From NCBI GenBank assembly GCA_903859815.1, contig CAIOOA010000227.1, positions 1 through 49,671 on the forward strand: 49,671 nucleotides of DNA. The letters run 5' to 3'. The stretch's first letter is position 1; each line of letters starts with the position of its first letter. The position numbers and the translations under genes were made by a program. Shown here one piece after another: positions 33,165-43,914 of this stretch. A model generated the notes under the pieces. The model was not told the origin of the DNA, ran no database searches, and saw only the letters and a program-made list of their open reading frames with translations. This DNA is from an uncultured Methylococcaceae bacterium (GTDB lineage: Bacteria; Pseudomonadota; Gammaproteobacteria; Methylococcales; Methylococcaceae).

Positions 33165-33923
33165 TCAAGGTTGGGATGCTTTGGGGTGGTCATAAAATGG
33201 AATGCCTTTCAATTTAAGCAATCCGGCATGGATATAAATGGCGGCCGACACTTGGGCAGTCAAAAAAGGAAACCTTAACAACGCCCAAGCCATGCTTTTG
33301 GCATTCATTGGGCTGCGCTCAAGGTTTAGGGTCGCATCAAACACTTTATCCCCGTCTTTTAACAGTTCCATATGGATATTCAGTCTTTCTTCGGGTTCCC
33401 CAAAGCGCCAGTCATAGCTCAAATCCATGGGGAAAAAGGGCGAAACATGAAAAGCTTTATCAAAGCGGAAACGGTGATGGCTTGGACTGCCGATGTCTGC
33501 CGTTGGGGTGAGTACATAGCTATGGCGTTCTTGCCAAGGGGTATTGGTGATTTCCGCCACGATGGTTTCAACATGTTCACCTGCGGAATCGTAACAGTAA
33601 TAAAAACTGACGGGATTGAAACAAAACCCAAAATATCGCAGATGAGTCAATAAACGGATCGGTCCTTTGGGTTTCGTGCCAGATTTTTCAGCAACAAAAT
33701 CTCGAATGGCCTGATCGATAGGAATATTGGGGTCGCCAAAATAGTCTGATCGCTTAAACATGGCGAGATTGGGTTTATAGGCTGACCAGAACCATCGGTC
33801 ATTGAACACCGAGTCCAACTCAGCGAGGTCCAGAAACACCATAAACAGGGAATGGTTCAACTGGTGGGGCTTTGGTGCAAATCGGCGATGCCTGATTTTG
33901 CCCAGATAAAGGCAGCTATGCAT
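33165..33923 (-). CDS. DUF1365 family protein
   Basis: A 252-aa protein with the family blocks LYLGKIRHRRFAPKPHQLNH, LRYFGFCFNPVSFYYCYD, EITNTPWQERHSYVL and FHVSPFFPMDLSYDWRF. DUF1365 genes almost always sit between an FAD oxidoreductase and a CFA-type methyltransferase, as here, and are implicated in fatty-acid modification, but the activity is not settled. It overlaps the upstream FAD gene by 8 bp and is followed 9 bp later by the CFA gene, so all three should be made together. Confidence 0.92.
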   Translation of the reverse strand: MHSCLYLGKIRHRRFAPKPHQLNHSLFMVFLDLAELDSVFNDRWFWSAYKPNLAMFKRSDYFGDPNIPIDQAIRDFVAEKSGTKPKGPIRLLTHLRYFGFCFNPVSFYYCYDSAGEHVETIVAEITNTPWQERHSYVLTPTADIGSPSHHRFRFDKAFHVSPFFPMDLSYDWRFGEPEERLNIHMELLKDGDKVFDATLNLERSPMNAKSMAWALLRFPFLTAQVSAAIYIHAGLLKLKGIPFYDHPKASQP

Positions 33924-35169
33924 GGGAAATGCCGCCTTCTATTTGCTTCACGACCCGCAAACCACTGTTGACACCATCTTCGTGAAAACCAAAACCCCAG
34001 TAAGCCCCACAATAATAGGTATTGTTGACCCCACTGATTTCTCCATGTCGAAGTTGGGCAGCAATGCCGGCTGGAGTATAGAGGGGGTGGTGATAGGTAA
34101 TCCGTTTGATGATGAGATTTTCATCAATGTTACCGGTTTGGTTCAGGCTCACGCACACGGTTTCCGGTGCGTCTAGGCTTTGCAGTATATTCATATTATA
34201 GGTCAATGCCACACTGTCCTTTTTCGCTTGTGGAATAAGATAATTCCAAGCCGCCCAAGCCAATCGTTTACGGGGTAATAAGCTAGAATCAGTATGCAGT
34301 ATTGCTTCGTTTTCCTGATAAGGAATGACACCCAAAATGTCTCTTTCGGCTGAACTGGCATCGGTCAGCATACTTAGGGCTTGGTCACTATGACAGGCAA
34401 ATATGACGGCATCAAACATCAAGTTTTCATCATTGAACGGTTTAACGCATACCCCTCCGGGTAGACGGGTGACCTGCTGAATCGGCATGTTATTATGTAT
34501 TTGGCCGATGAAACGATTCGTCAAAGCTTCAACGTAGCGTTTTGATCCGCCCTTGACAACTCTCCATACGGGTCGGTTATCAATATTTAAAAAACCATGA
34601 TTATAAAAGAAGCGTACAAAATAACGAGCGGGGAAATTCAGCATTTGCTCAGGGTTCGTTGACCAGATCGCCGCGCCCATTGGCAAAATATAATAGTCGA
34701 TGAAAGCACTGGAATAGCGATTAATGGACAGGTATTCACCGAGTGTGATTTGATCATTTTCAGTGGCAATTAGAGCGGGGGCTTGCTTGTTAAATCGCAT
34801 GATGTCAAGAATCATGCGAATAAATGACGGCTTGAATATATTGCGTCGTTGGGCAAACAAGCTGTTTAAAGTGGTTCCATTATATTCCAAACCAGTACGT
34901 TGACATTTGACGCTAAAACTCATGGCACTGGGTTGAGATTCGACTCCTAGTTCATTTAGCAGGGCTATGAAATTAGGGTAGGTCCAGTCGTTGAATACGA
35001 TAAATCCACTGTCAACCGAATAATCTTTTTGACCCAGTGTTATATCATGGGTGTGAGTATGACCACCAAGGTGGCTATTGGCTTCAAAAATAGTGATTTC
35101 ATGGCTTTTGCACAAATAATAGGCGGATACAAGCCCGGAAATTCCACTGCCGATGATGGCAATTTTCAT
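33916..35169 (-). CDS. FAD-dependent oxidoreductase (amine-oxidase fold)
   Basis: A 417-aa flavoprotein. The Rossmann motif IAIIGSGISGLVSAYYL is followed by the ribose-binding Glu in FEANSHLGGHTHT; the second block is DSGFIVFNDWTYPNF. The C-terminus has YYCGAYWGFGFHEDGVNSGLRV, the conserved FAD-closing motif of this COG2907 group. These enzymes accompany DUF1365 and CFA-like enzymes and have been implicated in fatty-acid desaturation or furan-fatty-acid formation in alphaproteobacteria. The reaction here is inferred from context only. Confidence 0.9.
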   Translation of the reverse strand: MKIAIIGSGISGLVSAYYLCKSHEITIFEANSHLGGHTHTHDITLGQKDYSVDSGFIVFNDWTYPNFIALLNELGVESQPSAMSFSVKCQRTGLEYNGTTLNSLFAQRRNIFKPSFIRMILDIMRFNKQAPALIATENDQITLGEYLSINRYSSAFIDYYILPMGAAIWSTNPEQMLNFPARYFVRFFYNHGFLNIDNRPVWRVVKGGSKRYVEALTNRFIGQIHNNMPIQQVTRLPGGVCVKPFNDENLMFDAVIFACHSDQALSMLTDASSAERDILGVIPYQENEAILHTDSSLLPRKRLAWAAWNYLIPQAKKDSVALTYNMNILQSLDAPETVCVSLNQTGNIDENLIIKRITYHHPLYTPAGIAAQLRHGEISGVNNTYYCGAYWGFGFHEDGVNSGLRVVKQIEGGISHA

Positions 35170-35195
35170 AATATAAAATCTCTTAATGGAAAGCG

Positions 35196-36155
35196 TTAAG
35201 CAGCTTCATCCAAACGACGCAAATCTTTGATCTTTGCCGGAATCGGCTGCAATTCCCAAATAATGCCTAACCAAGAGAATAATTGAAGCACGTAATAGGT
35301 TAAATCGATTTCCCACCAATAAAATCCCTGACGAGCCGTGCGTGGGTAATGATGATGGTTATTATGCCAACCTTCACCAAAAGTCAATAATGCCAGCCAA
35401 AAATTGTTTCGGCTTTCGTCACGAGTATTATAACGACGCCAACCCCAAACATGGCACAAGGAATTAATTGTGAATGTGGCATGATATAAAACAATGGTTG
35501 AGATGACGAAGCCCCAAACTAGCAGTTGGGAACCATTAGTACCAAGTTCTGGGGCAATTTGTTCAAGGATATAGCCAAAGGAATAAAGTAATCCGGCCAA
35601 TGATAAGGGGACTACAATATCAAAACGGTCTAAAAACCTCAGTTCTGGAAATTTCATCCAATCCTTGACTAAGCCTGTACGGGTTGCAAAATTGGCTTGG
35701 GACAGAAACCAACCCATATGACTCCATAGAAAGCCATGCCTGACGGGAGAATGCACATCATCATCCTTTTCAGAATGGGCATGATGATGGCGATGATGGG
35801 CTGACCACCAAATGGGTCCACGCTGTACTGCCGATGCCCCGATCAGGGCGAACACAAACTGCACTACCCGGGATGTTTTAAACGTGCGATGGGAAAAATA
35901 GCGGTGATAAAAACCTGTGATGGCAAACATGCGCAATACATAGAGAACGACTGCAACCGTCACTGCGGTTGCGCTCCAGCCAACCCAGATCACACCAAGA
36001 CAGCCTAAATGCATGAGGACGAAGGGAAGGGTGCGCAAGGTATCGATTTTTCTGGCGGAATCACCAGTCGCTAGATGTTCGGTGGCAGCCTCCGCATCAA
36101 ACCAGCGGATTAGGGCTATTAGCCAGCGTTTATACAGGGGTAGTTGTTCGTTCAT
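35196..36155 (-). CDS. Delta-9 acyl-CoA/acyl-lipid desaturase
   Basis: A 319-aa membrane diiron desaturase. The three histidine boxes are HRYFSHR, HHRHHHAHSEKDDDVHS and WHNNHHHYPRTARQGFYWWE, in the order and spacing of stearoyl-CoA-desaturase-like enzymes, with about four helices between them. It inserts a cis double bond, making the unsaturated chains that the CFA-like enzymes of the same operon use. No attached cytochrome b5 domain. The spacing to the FAD gene is 26 bp and to the lipocalin gene 43 bp. Confidence 0.93.
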   Translation of the reverse strand: MNEQLPLYKRWLIALIRWFDAEAATEHLATGDSARKIDTLRTLPFVLMHLGCLGVIWVGWSATAVTVAVVLYVLRMFAITGFYHRYFSHRTFKTSRVVQFVFALIGASAVQRGPIWWSAHHRHHHAHSEKDDDVHSPVRHGFLWSHMGWFLSQANFATRTGLVKDWMKFPELRFLDRFDIVVPLSLAGLLYSFGYILEQIAPELGTNGSQLLVWGFVISTIVLYHATFTINSLCHVWGWRRYNTRDESRNNFWLALLTFGEGWHNNHHHYPRTARQGFYWWEIDLTYYVLQLFSWLGIIWELQPIPAKIKDLRRLDEAA

Positions 36156-36198
36156 TGTGCTTTACTTTATCAGTAATAGAGGAAGTACAGTTTAGCAG

Positions 36199-36732
36199 TC
36201 ACCAACGCTGAGGGACTTTGACAATTTGTTGCACATCATAGCCTTGGCGGTCAAGCAATTCCAGTATTTTTCGGTAATTCTCGTCAGATATTTCTGGTTT
36301 TCGTGCCATGATCCATACATAATCCCGCTGGTTTCGTCCTATGACAGTTTCAGAATAATCAGCATTGAGAAAAACAATGCGATAATCCGATTTGAACGGC
36401 CAGATAAATTGCATTTTCCATACTGCGTTGGATAAATTGTCCACCACCTGCCCAGTGGGATGAAAGCTTTTTTCAGGGCCATTAAAGCTATCTTGGCGGA
36501 AAGTAAAGGTTGTTGCAATCGAACCGTCTGGTGCTAGTTGGTAAGATTCAACCGCATTATGTGCGCCCTTTTCGATAAAGGTTGGAATACTGGCGATGAC
36601 ATACCATGAACCCATGAAGCGTTCCAAGTTTACCTGAGGTACGATGTCTATCGGGGGTTTGACCGTATTTTTGCAACCAAATAACGAAAATAACATCGCA
36701 ATTACCATTATCAGAAGTCTGTTGCTGGGTTT
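36199..36732 (-). CDS. Lipocalin-family outer-membrane lipoprotein (Blc-like)
   Basis: A 177-aa lipoprotein with lipobox LFSLFGC (Cys20 from the GTG start) and the lipocalin blocks FMGSWYVIASIPTFIEKGAHN, WPFKSDYRIVFLNADYSETVIG and YVWIMARKPEISDENYRKILELL. Bacterial lipocalins bind lysophospholipids or fatty acids in the outer membrane. GTG at 36732 is preferred because it gives a normal signal peptide and lies 10 bp after the previous stop; an ATG at 36774 is also in frame but overlaps that gene by 32 bp. It belongs to the fatty-acid operon. Confidence 0.88.
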   Translation of the reverse strand, partial: KPSNRLLIMVIAMLFSLFGCKNTVKPPIDIVPQVNLERFMGSWYVIASIPTFIEKGAHNAVESYQLAPDGSIATTFTFRQDSFNGPEKSFHPTGQVVDNLSNAVWKMQFIWPFKSDYRIVFLNADYSETVIGRNQRDYVWIMARKPEISDENYRKILELLDRQGYDVQQIVKVPQRW

Positions 36733-36742
36733 CACGATTTTA

Positions 36743-37378
36743 TCATTCCATACGATAGTGGAGTATGCGACCATTTTCCAAAGTCGAGTCCAACGCCAAC
36801 CAACGGTTGTCGGGAGAATACCAAAGGTCTATTAGAAACTTATCAGACTTTAAACGGTAATGCGAGGCAGGTTGGCTTTTGCCGTTAACTTTGACTGTCT
36901 CCTGTCCAATCGGCTTGATTTCAACGTCCACATATTCACCATTTTGCGGATTTAGTAAGCGCTTCTGAGTCAACATATTGGGATTCCAATAGGCAAATGT
37001 CATCACGCAACTGGGTAGCCCAGATTGGCCTTTAGGCTTTACCAAATCGAAATTGCTTTGGGTTGTCTTCCCCTGTACAGAGAGTTTTTCACCATTATCA
37101 TTAGTCGAAGCATTTATTTCGGTGAGGCAATCTCCTTGCCATCGCTCGTTGGATTCATGCTGGTAGGAATACGCATTGAAAATAAATACATCCACGTCGA
37201 ATTGTGCCACACTTTTCAATTTCTTTTCGTTCGAATCCCCGTCCACTACCGTAAAGTTGTGGAACCCAACAGGCTTGTCGTCAAGATATACTTTGAAGTT
37301 CCAATTGTCCGTGTTGCCTGGATAAACTTTCCACGGCATTGCAGCCAAGGCAATAAAAAACAAGAAGTAGCGAATCAT
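36743..37378 (-). CDS. Exported DUF6134-like protein
   Basis: A 211-aa protein with a signal peptide (residues 1-20, MIRYFLFFIALAAMPWKVYPG) and a beta-rich body: NFKVYLDDKPVGFHNFTVVD, then alternating strands, two cysteines (in GDCL and PSCV) that could pair, and a terminal block RLKSDKFLIDLWYSPDNRW. This matches the DUF6134 family, periplasmic proteins of unknown function that travel with lipocalin and DUF1295 genes. Lipid binding or chaperoning is a guess from the fold type and context. Confidence 0.8.
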   Translation of the reverse strand: MIRYFLFFIALAAMPWKVYPGNTDNWNFKVYLDDKPVGFHNFTVVDGDSNEKKLKSVAQFDVDVFIFNAYSYQHESNERWQGDCLTEINASTNDNGEKLSVQGKTTQSNFDLVKPKGQSGLPSCVMTFAYWNPNMLTQKRLLNPQNGEYVDVEIKPIGQETVKVNGKSQPASHYRLKSDKFLIDLWYSPDNRWLALDSTLENGRILHYRME

Positions 37379-37402
37379 TGGAAACCTCTGTGAGTGTTTA
37401 AA

Positions 37403-38170
37403 TTAATGTTTTGGTAGCCAAGGGAAAAAGGCATTGGTGCGAGTGATGTAATCTCTATAGTTAGGTCTGCGATCCATAATATCTTTTTCCAGTATGGGTA
37501 CACCTGAAACTTTAAGCAGAAGGAAACTCATTAATAAGGGTGAAATTAGAGTCAACCATGCCCCTGAAGCCATTACCATCAGGAAGAAACCCCACCACAC
37601 GCAAAATTCACCGAAGTAATTAGGATGACGTGAGTAGTGCCATAAGCCTGAGTCCATGACTTTACCACTATTTTCAGGCTTAGACTTGAATCGCATCAAC
37701 TGCCAATCTGCAATGCTCTCGTAAACTATTCCAAACACCACTAATCCAATGCCAAGGTAGTCACTTAAACCTACAGGCAAGGGACTCGCCAAAATCACTA
37801 ATAGGGGGGCTGAAATAATCCAGGCCAAAAATGCTTGTAGAATGAATACAATATATAGGCTCTTCCAATTGAAATTTGGTTCATTGTTTCGGCGGATAGC
37901 TTGATAGCGACTATCCTCTGGATGGCCCCAACTGCGCAGGGTGATATGTGCGCTCAATCGAATGGCCCATATACTAATAAGAACGAGCAGTACAAAGCCT
38001 CGTGGACCCAAAAATGGTAATTGAATTGAATAATAAACCGCTATCGCTAGGAAGAACAGCGACCAAACACTATCGACAATACTGACATCCCGTTTCCATA
38101 GACTGACCAGCCAAGTCGCTATGGCTATAGCAACAATAGGTATCAAGCCAATCAGATATATTTTAAACAT
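37403..38170 (-). CDS. DUF1295 membrane protein (steroid 5-alpha-reductase-like)
   Basis: A 255-aa protein with about six helices. The C-terminal block SGLWHYSRHPNYFGEFCVWWGFFL is the signature of DUF1295/ICMT-like reductase-fold proteins. Related enzymes reduce double bonds or methylate membrane-embedded substrates using NADPH or SAM; this family has no firm activity. It starts 8 bp after the DUF2878 gene ends, so translation is probably coupled. Confidence 0.9.
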   Translation of the reverse strand: MFKIYLIGLIPIVAIAIATWLVSLWKRDVSIVDSVWSLFFLAIAVYYSIQLPFLGPRGFVLLVLISIWAIRLSAHITLRSWGHPEDSRYQAIRRNNEPNFNWKSLYIVFILQAFLAWIISAPLLVILASPLPVGLSDYLGIGLVVFGIVYESIADWQLMRFKSKPENSGKVMDSGLWHYSRHPNYFGEFCVWWGFFLMVMASGAWLTLISPLLMSFLLLKVSGVPILEKDIMDRRPNYRDYITRTNAFFPWLPKH

Positions 38171-38178
38171 AATAATGA

Positions 38179-38757
38179 TTATTTGGAGTCAATGATTGTT
38201 GGATTGTTGTCGCCCAAATCGTAACCATCCAGTTGACGGGCGATGAGCATCAAAATCGGCATCAAAACGGCCCAGCCAATCGCGATTGCCGTCAACCCAA
38301 TTGTCGGCATGAGTGTCAATGCACCTAGCGCACTGCCAGCATAAAAGGCTATAGGCCCACCGAGAAAGCCAAAAACCGCTACAATAGTCAAATGGCTTTT
38401 AAACCACCTTAGCGATACATTGAAGGTGGTTGCAAATACTAACCATAATGCCACTATCCAATGCGGTGCGAAACCGGGGATGATATTACCAGAAGGGTAA
38501 GCCACCCATCCCGCCTGTACAATGGCAGTTTCCCATAATAAACCAATGACACCAGAAACGACGATCAAGCCTAGCTCGGTTTTGGGAGTATTGGCATTGC
38601 TGACATGCCAGGCGACAACTAGCAAGGCAATGAAACTTCCTATCCAAGGTTCACCTTTGGCTGCGCTGAATAGGCAGGCAAACCATGCAAATTGATAAGC
38701 GAGGATATTGGCTAACGGGTTTCGGGCCAATGCATGGGTCGAGACGTTTATAGACAT
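38179..38757 (-). CDS. DUF2878 membrane protein
   Basis: A 192-aa polytopic protein with about six helices. Family marks are NILAYQFAWFACLFSAAKGEPW near the N-terminus, LLWETAIVQAGWVAYPSG and APHWIVALWLVFATTFN. DUF2878 proteins recur beside DUF1295 and CFA-like genes but have no assigned activity. It lies 19 bp after the first methyltransferase gene and 8 bp before the DUF1295 gene. Confidence 0.88.
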   Translation of the reverse strand: MSINVSTHALARNPLANILAYQFAWFACLFSAAKGEPWIGSFIALLVVAWHVSNANTPKTELGLIVVSGVIGLLWETAIVQAGWVAYPSGNIIPGFAPHWIVALWLVFATTFNVSLRWFKSHLTIVAVFGFLGGPIAFYAGSALGALTLMPTIGLTAIAIGWAVLMPILMLIARQLDGYDLGDNNPTIIDSK

Positions 38758-38776
38758 CTTTGGATTCGGATAAATA

Positions 38777-39844
38777 TTAATTTAGTGGATCATTGTGGGC
38801 AATCGGTCGCTCAAACAAATAATGGCTGACCCACCATTCTTGACCCCTGTTGTAGCCCCAAAGTTCGGCGCAAGCCATAAAAAATAAGCGCCAGCGTACC
38901 CACCAGGTGAGGGTGTTTTCCGAGCCATAGGTTTCTGCCAAAATAGGCCAGACCTTGTCTTTATGTTGGTCCATGTTGCTTAACCAAGCATTGGCAGTTT
39001 TTTCATAATGCCGTCCGTCCCAACGCCACTTTCTCACCAGATTTAGAGAACCTTGGAAGTTGGCAGGCAATTCGTCGCTAGGCATCATACCGCCTGAGAA
39101 AAAGTGCTGGCTCATCCAGTCACTGTCATCTTCAATAGTAAACAAATAGGGCAGGGATCGGTGTACAAAAATATGCATGAAAAACAATCCACCGGGATTG
39201 AGCCATCCACTAATTTTGTCAAGCAACGCCCGCCAGTTGCGCATATGTTCAAACATTTCGACCGACACCACCCGGTCGAATCGTCTGTCAATGGTGAATT
39301 GGTTCATGTCACAAGTGATGATTTCCAAGTTCTGCAAACCGCGTTGTTTCGCTTGCTCTTGTATATAGGCACGTTGAGAGTGGGAGTTTGAAACTGCGGT
39401 AATTTGGCTTTCAGGGTAATGCGCCGCCATCCATAAGCTCAACGAACCCCAGCCACAGCCCAGTTCCAGAATTTCCAAACCGTTTTCCAGTTTAGCCCGT
39501 GCGCAAGTGGCTTTAAGCGCAGCCGCCTCGGCCTCATCAAGATTGCCAATTTCCTCCGCCCAATGACAACCGCTATATTTGCGGTGTTTGCCTAAGACCC
39601 ATCCAAAAAAAGATTCAGGAACTTCATAATGTTGTTCATTAGCTAGTTCAGGGACTAAAGCCAAAGGGCTTAAGTCCATTTCTTTAATGTAATTATCGGT
39701 GTAGTCTGCCGCAGCCTCACAGTTGTCCAATGGCAAAGAGGCAAGCCTCTGCTGCAACAATCTACGGATGCCAAGCCGAAGTAGCGGGTCGGGTATCAGT
39801 CCCTTTTCCGTCAAACCAATTAGTGTAGTTGGGTTCAAAAACAT
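38777..39844 (-). CDS. CFA-like SAM-dependent methyltransferase, first gene of the fatty-acid operon
   Basis: A 355-aa class I methyltransferase. The SAM site is LEILELGCGWGSLSLWMAAHYPE, followed by ITAVSNSHSQRAYI, VVSVEMFEHMRNW and FMHIFVHRSLPYLF. It resembles the CFA/coclaurine-N-methyltransferase branch and lacks the typical CFA entry motif (HYDxGN), so it differs from the second copy at 31905. The ATG has GAGG 8 bp upstream. It leads the nine-gene operon ending at 31905; no RpoE/ChrR regulators, which often accompany such operons, are next to it. Confidence 0.88.
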   Translation of the reverse strand: MFLNPTTLIGLTEKGLIPDPLLRLGIRRLLQQRLASLPLDNCEAAADYTDNYIKEMDLSPLALVPELANEQHYEVPESFFGWVLGKHRKYSGCHWAEEIGNLDEAEAAALKATCARAKLENGLEILELGCGWGSLSLWMAAHYPESQITAVSNSHSQRAYIQEQAKQRGLQNLEIITCDMNQFTIDRRFDRVVSVEMFEHMRNWRALLDKISGWLNPGGLFFMHIFVHRSLPYLFTIEDDSDWMSQHFFSGGMMPSDELPANFQGSLNLVRKWRWDGRHYEKTANAWLSNMDQHKDKVWPILAETYGSENTLTWWVRWRLFFMACAELWGYNRGQEWWVSHYLFERPIAHNDPLN

Positions 39845-40125
39845 ACAGTAGCCTCACAATTTATAGAGTAGACCATTTGAGTGGGTTAAGGTTCAGCCTG
39901 ATGCCTAGTTGCTGCGAAGAGTTACCCGGCGTAAGGGTAGATCGGAGACTTTCGGCTTGGTGTCCTTGGATTGTCTGGATTTCGTTGCCGAAAGTTTGAA
40001 ATCAATCAACGAACCACGTGAACATGCCACGCCATTTGTCCCACGTTCACGTTTACTATGACTTACCAAGTTCTTCAGACTAGGCGTTTCGCAAGGCAAT
40101 TAAAGTTTGAATCATGGATTTTCTC
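39845..40125. other. Gap between the fatty-acid operon and rplU
   Basis: About 350 bp separate the divergent operons. The minus strand has a 64-codon frame (39905-40099) rich in Lys, Ser and Arg; I recognise no family and see no ribosome site, so I do not call it a gene. Promoters for the divergent operons should lie here; only the rplU-side boxes are visible (40126-40154). Confidence 0.5.
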
Positions 40126-40154
40126 TTGACTAAGAACTCCTAACCTGTAAAAAT
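40126..40154 (+). promoter_or_regulatory. Candidate sigma-70 promoter of rplU-rpmA
   Basis: TTGACT at 40126-40131 and AAAAAT at 40149-40154 are 17 bp apart, 45 bp before the rplU start. The -35 is strong and the -10 is approximate. Position and orientation fit. Confidence 0.5.
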
Positions 40155-40198
40155 GCATCGTTTTATTCAAAAGATTTCCTGCACGGGGCTTTCAAATC

Positions 40199-40510
40199 AT
40201 GTATGCGGTTATTTTAACAGGCGGCAAGCAGTATCGAGTCAAAGAAGGTGAGTATCTCAAGGTTGAGACACTGCCTGTCGAGGCTGGCGAGCAAATCGAA
40301 TTCGACAAGGTGTTGCTGATCAACTCCGACGCGGGCATCACTGTCGGCAAGCCCTATATTGAGGGTGGCAAAGTGACGGCGACGGTCAGGGAACACGGTC
40401 GGCACAAAAAAGTACACATCATTAAATTTAGACGGCGCAAGCACTATATGAAAAGACAGGGCCACCGTCAGAATTACACTGAAATCGTCATCACCGGCAT
40501 TTCCGGTTAA
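40199..40510 (+). CDS. rplU: 50S ribosomal protein L21
   Basis: A 103-aa protein with the L21 signatures [20 protein letters not shown] near the start and the basic RNA-binding [20 protein letters not shown] near the end. It binds 23S rRNA in the large subunit. Length equals E. coli L21. It is the first gene of the conserved rplU-rpmA-obgE block, 15 bp before rpmA. Confidence 0.98.
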   Translation: MYAVILTGGKQYRVKEGEYLKVETLPVEAGEQIEFDKVLLINSDAGITVGKPYIEGGKVTATVREHGRHKKVHIIKFRRRKHYMKRQGHRQNYTEIVITGISG

Positions 40511-40525
40511 GCACGGGAGAAACTC

Positions 40526-40783
40526 ATGGCTCATAAGAAAGCAGGCGGCAGTTCCAGAAACGGTCGCGACTCAGAATCCAAACGTCTCGGCGTCAAGCGT
40601 TTTGGCGGCGAATTGGTTTCCGCAGGTAGCATCATCGTGCGCCAGCGCGGCACCCAGTTCCATCCGGGCCAAAACGTCGGCATGGGTAGGGATCACACCT
40701 TGTTTGCCAAGGCAGAAGGCAAGGTGTTATTTAAAGTCGGTGGACCGCTGAATCGCAGGACTGTCAGCATCGTTGCGGCGTAA
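40526..40783 (+). CDS. rpmA: 50S ribosomal protein L27
   Basis: An 85-aa protein with the conserved N-terminal tail [20 protein letters not shown], which reaches the peptidyl-transferase centre, and [20 protein letters not shown]. No cleaved N-terminal extension is present, unlike in Firmicutes. It is co-transcribed with rplU and followed after 47 bp by a terminator-like hairpin. Confidence 0.98.
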   Translation: MAHKKAGGSSRNGRDSESKRLGVKRFGGELVSAGSIIVRQRGTQFHPGQNVGMGRDHTLFAKAEGKVLFKVGGPLNRRTVSIVAA

Positions 40784-40830
40784 GCTTACGCCCTGATTCG
40801 AGGCGCACAGCCTTGCAGATGGAACACTAG

Positions 40831-43123
<2,293 letters not shown>

Positions 43124-43207
43124 GTGAGTTCGATATTCTACTCGCTCCCCGGTTAGCACTAGCCATTTGCAAAATTGTTAACGGATGTTTGGGGTTGAGC
43201 TAATCAT

Positions 43208-43642
43208 CTATCGACCGGGTATTTTTGTGGGTTCGCATAGGTGTTTCTGCGGGATATAAGCTCCACTTTTCTGTAGAATCTCGATCTGCTTAGCAGGGTC
43301 TTGGATGGTGATGCTGGCAGCTCTGGCATTATTATCCGACGCATCCACGACCAAGCCAGTCGCGCAGGCAACACTACCGTACAGTGTAGCAACGTCAGTT
43401 TGAGGGGTAGCGTAAACGCGCAGACTGTTTCCGATCACGAAGGTGTGGTCTTTGAGGTTGAAAAAACCCACTCTTCCACAGGCGGAGACGGTTCTCCCAA
43501 TGTGATTCAGTATCTGGCTGGAATCAATTTTACCGCATCCGTAGTTGATGCCATTTGGGGGAACGGCCGAAGTGAATCCGAATGACACCGGACAATTCAT
43601 GAGAAGCGCAAGTGCAAGGAACGGGCGAGACAGTAAATCCAT
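43208..43642 (-). CDS. Exported small OB-fold-like protein
   Basis: A 144-aa protein. The signal peptide spans residues 1-22 (MDLLSRPFLALALLMNCPVSFG). The body contains HIGRTVSACGRVGFF…DHTFVIG, like the first strands of exported OB-fold proteins that otherwise have HxGxxxTVCGxV, and four cysteines that could form disulfides. The ATG at 43642 has GGAGG 5 bp upstream; another ATG 12 bp earlier lacks it. No neighbour suggests a function. It is convergent with proB. Confidence 0.7.
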   Translation of the reverse strand: MDLLSRPFLALALLMNCPVSFGFTSAVPPNGINYGCGKIDSSQILNHIGRTVSACGRVGFFNLKDHTFVIGNSLRVYATPQTDVATLYGSVACATGLVVDASDNNARAASITIQDPAKQIEILQKSGAYIPQKHLCEPTKIPGR

Positions 43643-43767
43643 GATAGCCTCCACAGCAGCGAATAAATTATTTTTGCGTTGAACCGAAATACGATTTAGG
43701 GTATTTCCATTTTAACTAATTTTTTATGACAACACGAATTTTCGAGTTCAGAGAACTGATGATCACG

Positions 43768-43911
43768 TCAGTGCGTACCCCGAAAATTCTCATTCGCTCC
43801 TTCATCGTCATAAGTTTCAATTGAAACGGTTTCCCCCGGCGGGAAGATTTCTGCCCCAAACGCATTGAAGATTTCGCGGGCAAGCTCCGTGTTCATCTTG
43901 CGGGCTAACAT
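43768..43911 (-). CDS. Possible 47-aa protein directly after tolC
   Basis: Starting 3 bp after the TolC stop codon and in the same frame, ATG at 43911 encodes MLARKMNTELAREIFNAFGA… and ends at 43768. The acidic C-terminus (ETYDDEGANENF) and helix-friendly start look protein-like. No Shine-Dalgarno is present, so translation would rely on coupling to tolC or on stop-codon read-through. I recognise no family. Confidence 0.4.
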   Translation of the reverse strand: MLARKMNTELAREIFNAFGAEIFPPGETVSIETYDDEGANENFRGTH

Positions 43912-43914
43912 CAA

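Noticed and set aside
39905-40099. 64-codon minus-strand gene upstream of rplU
   Set aside because: Basic, low-information sequence without a start signal; not supported.
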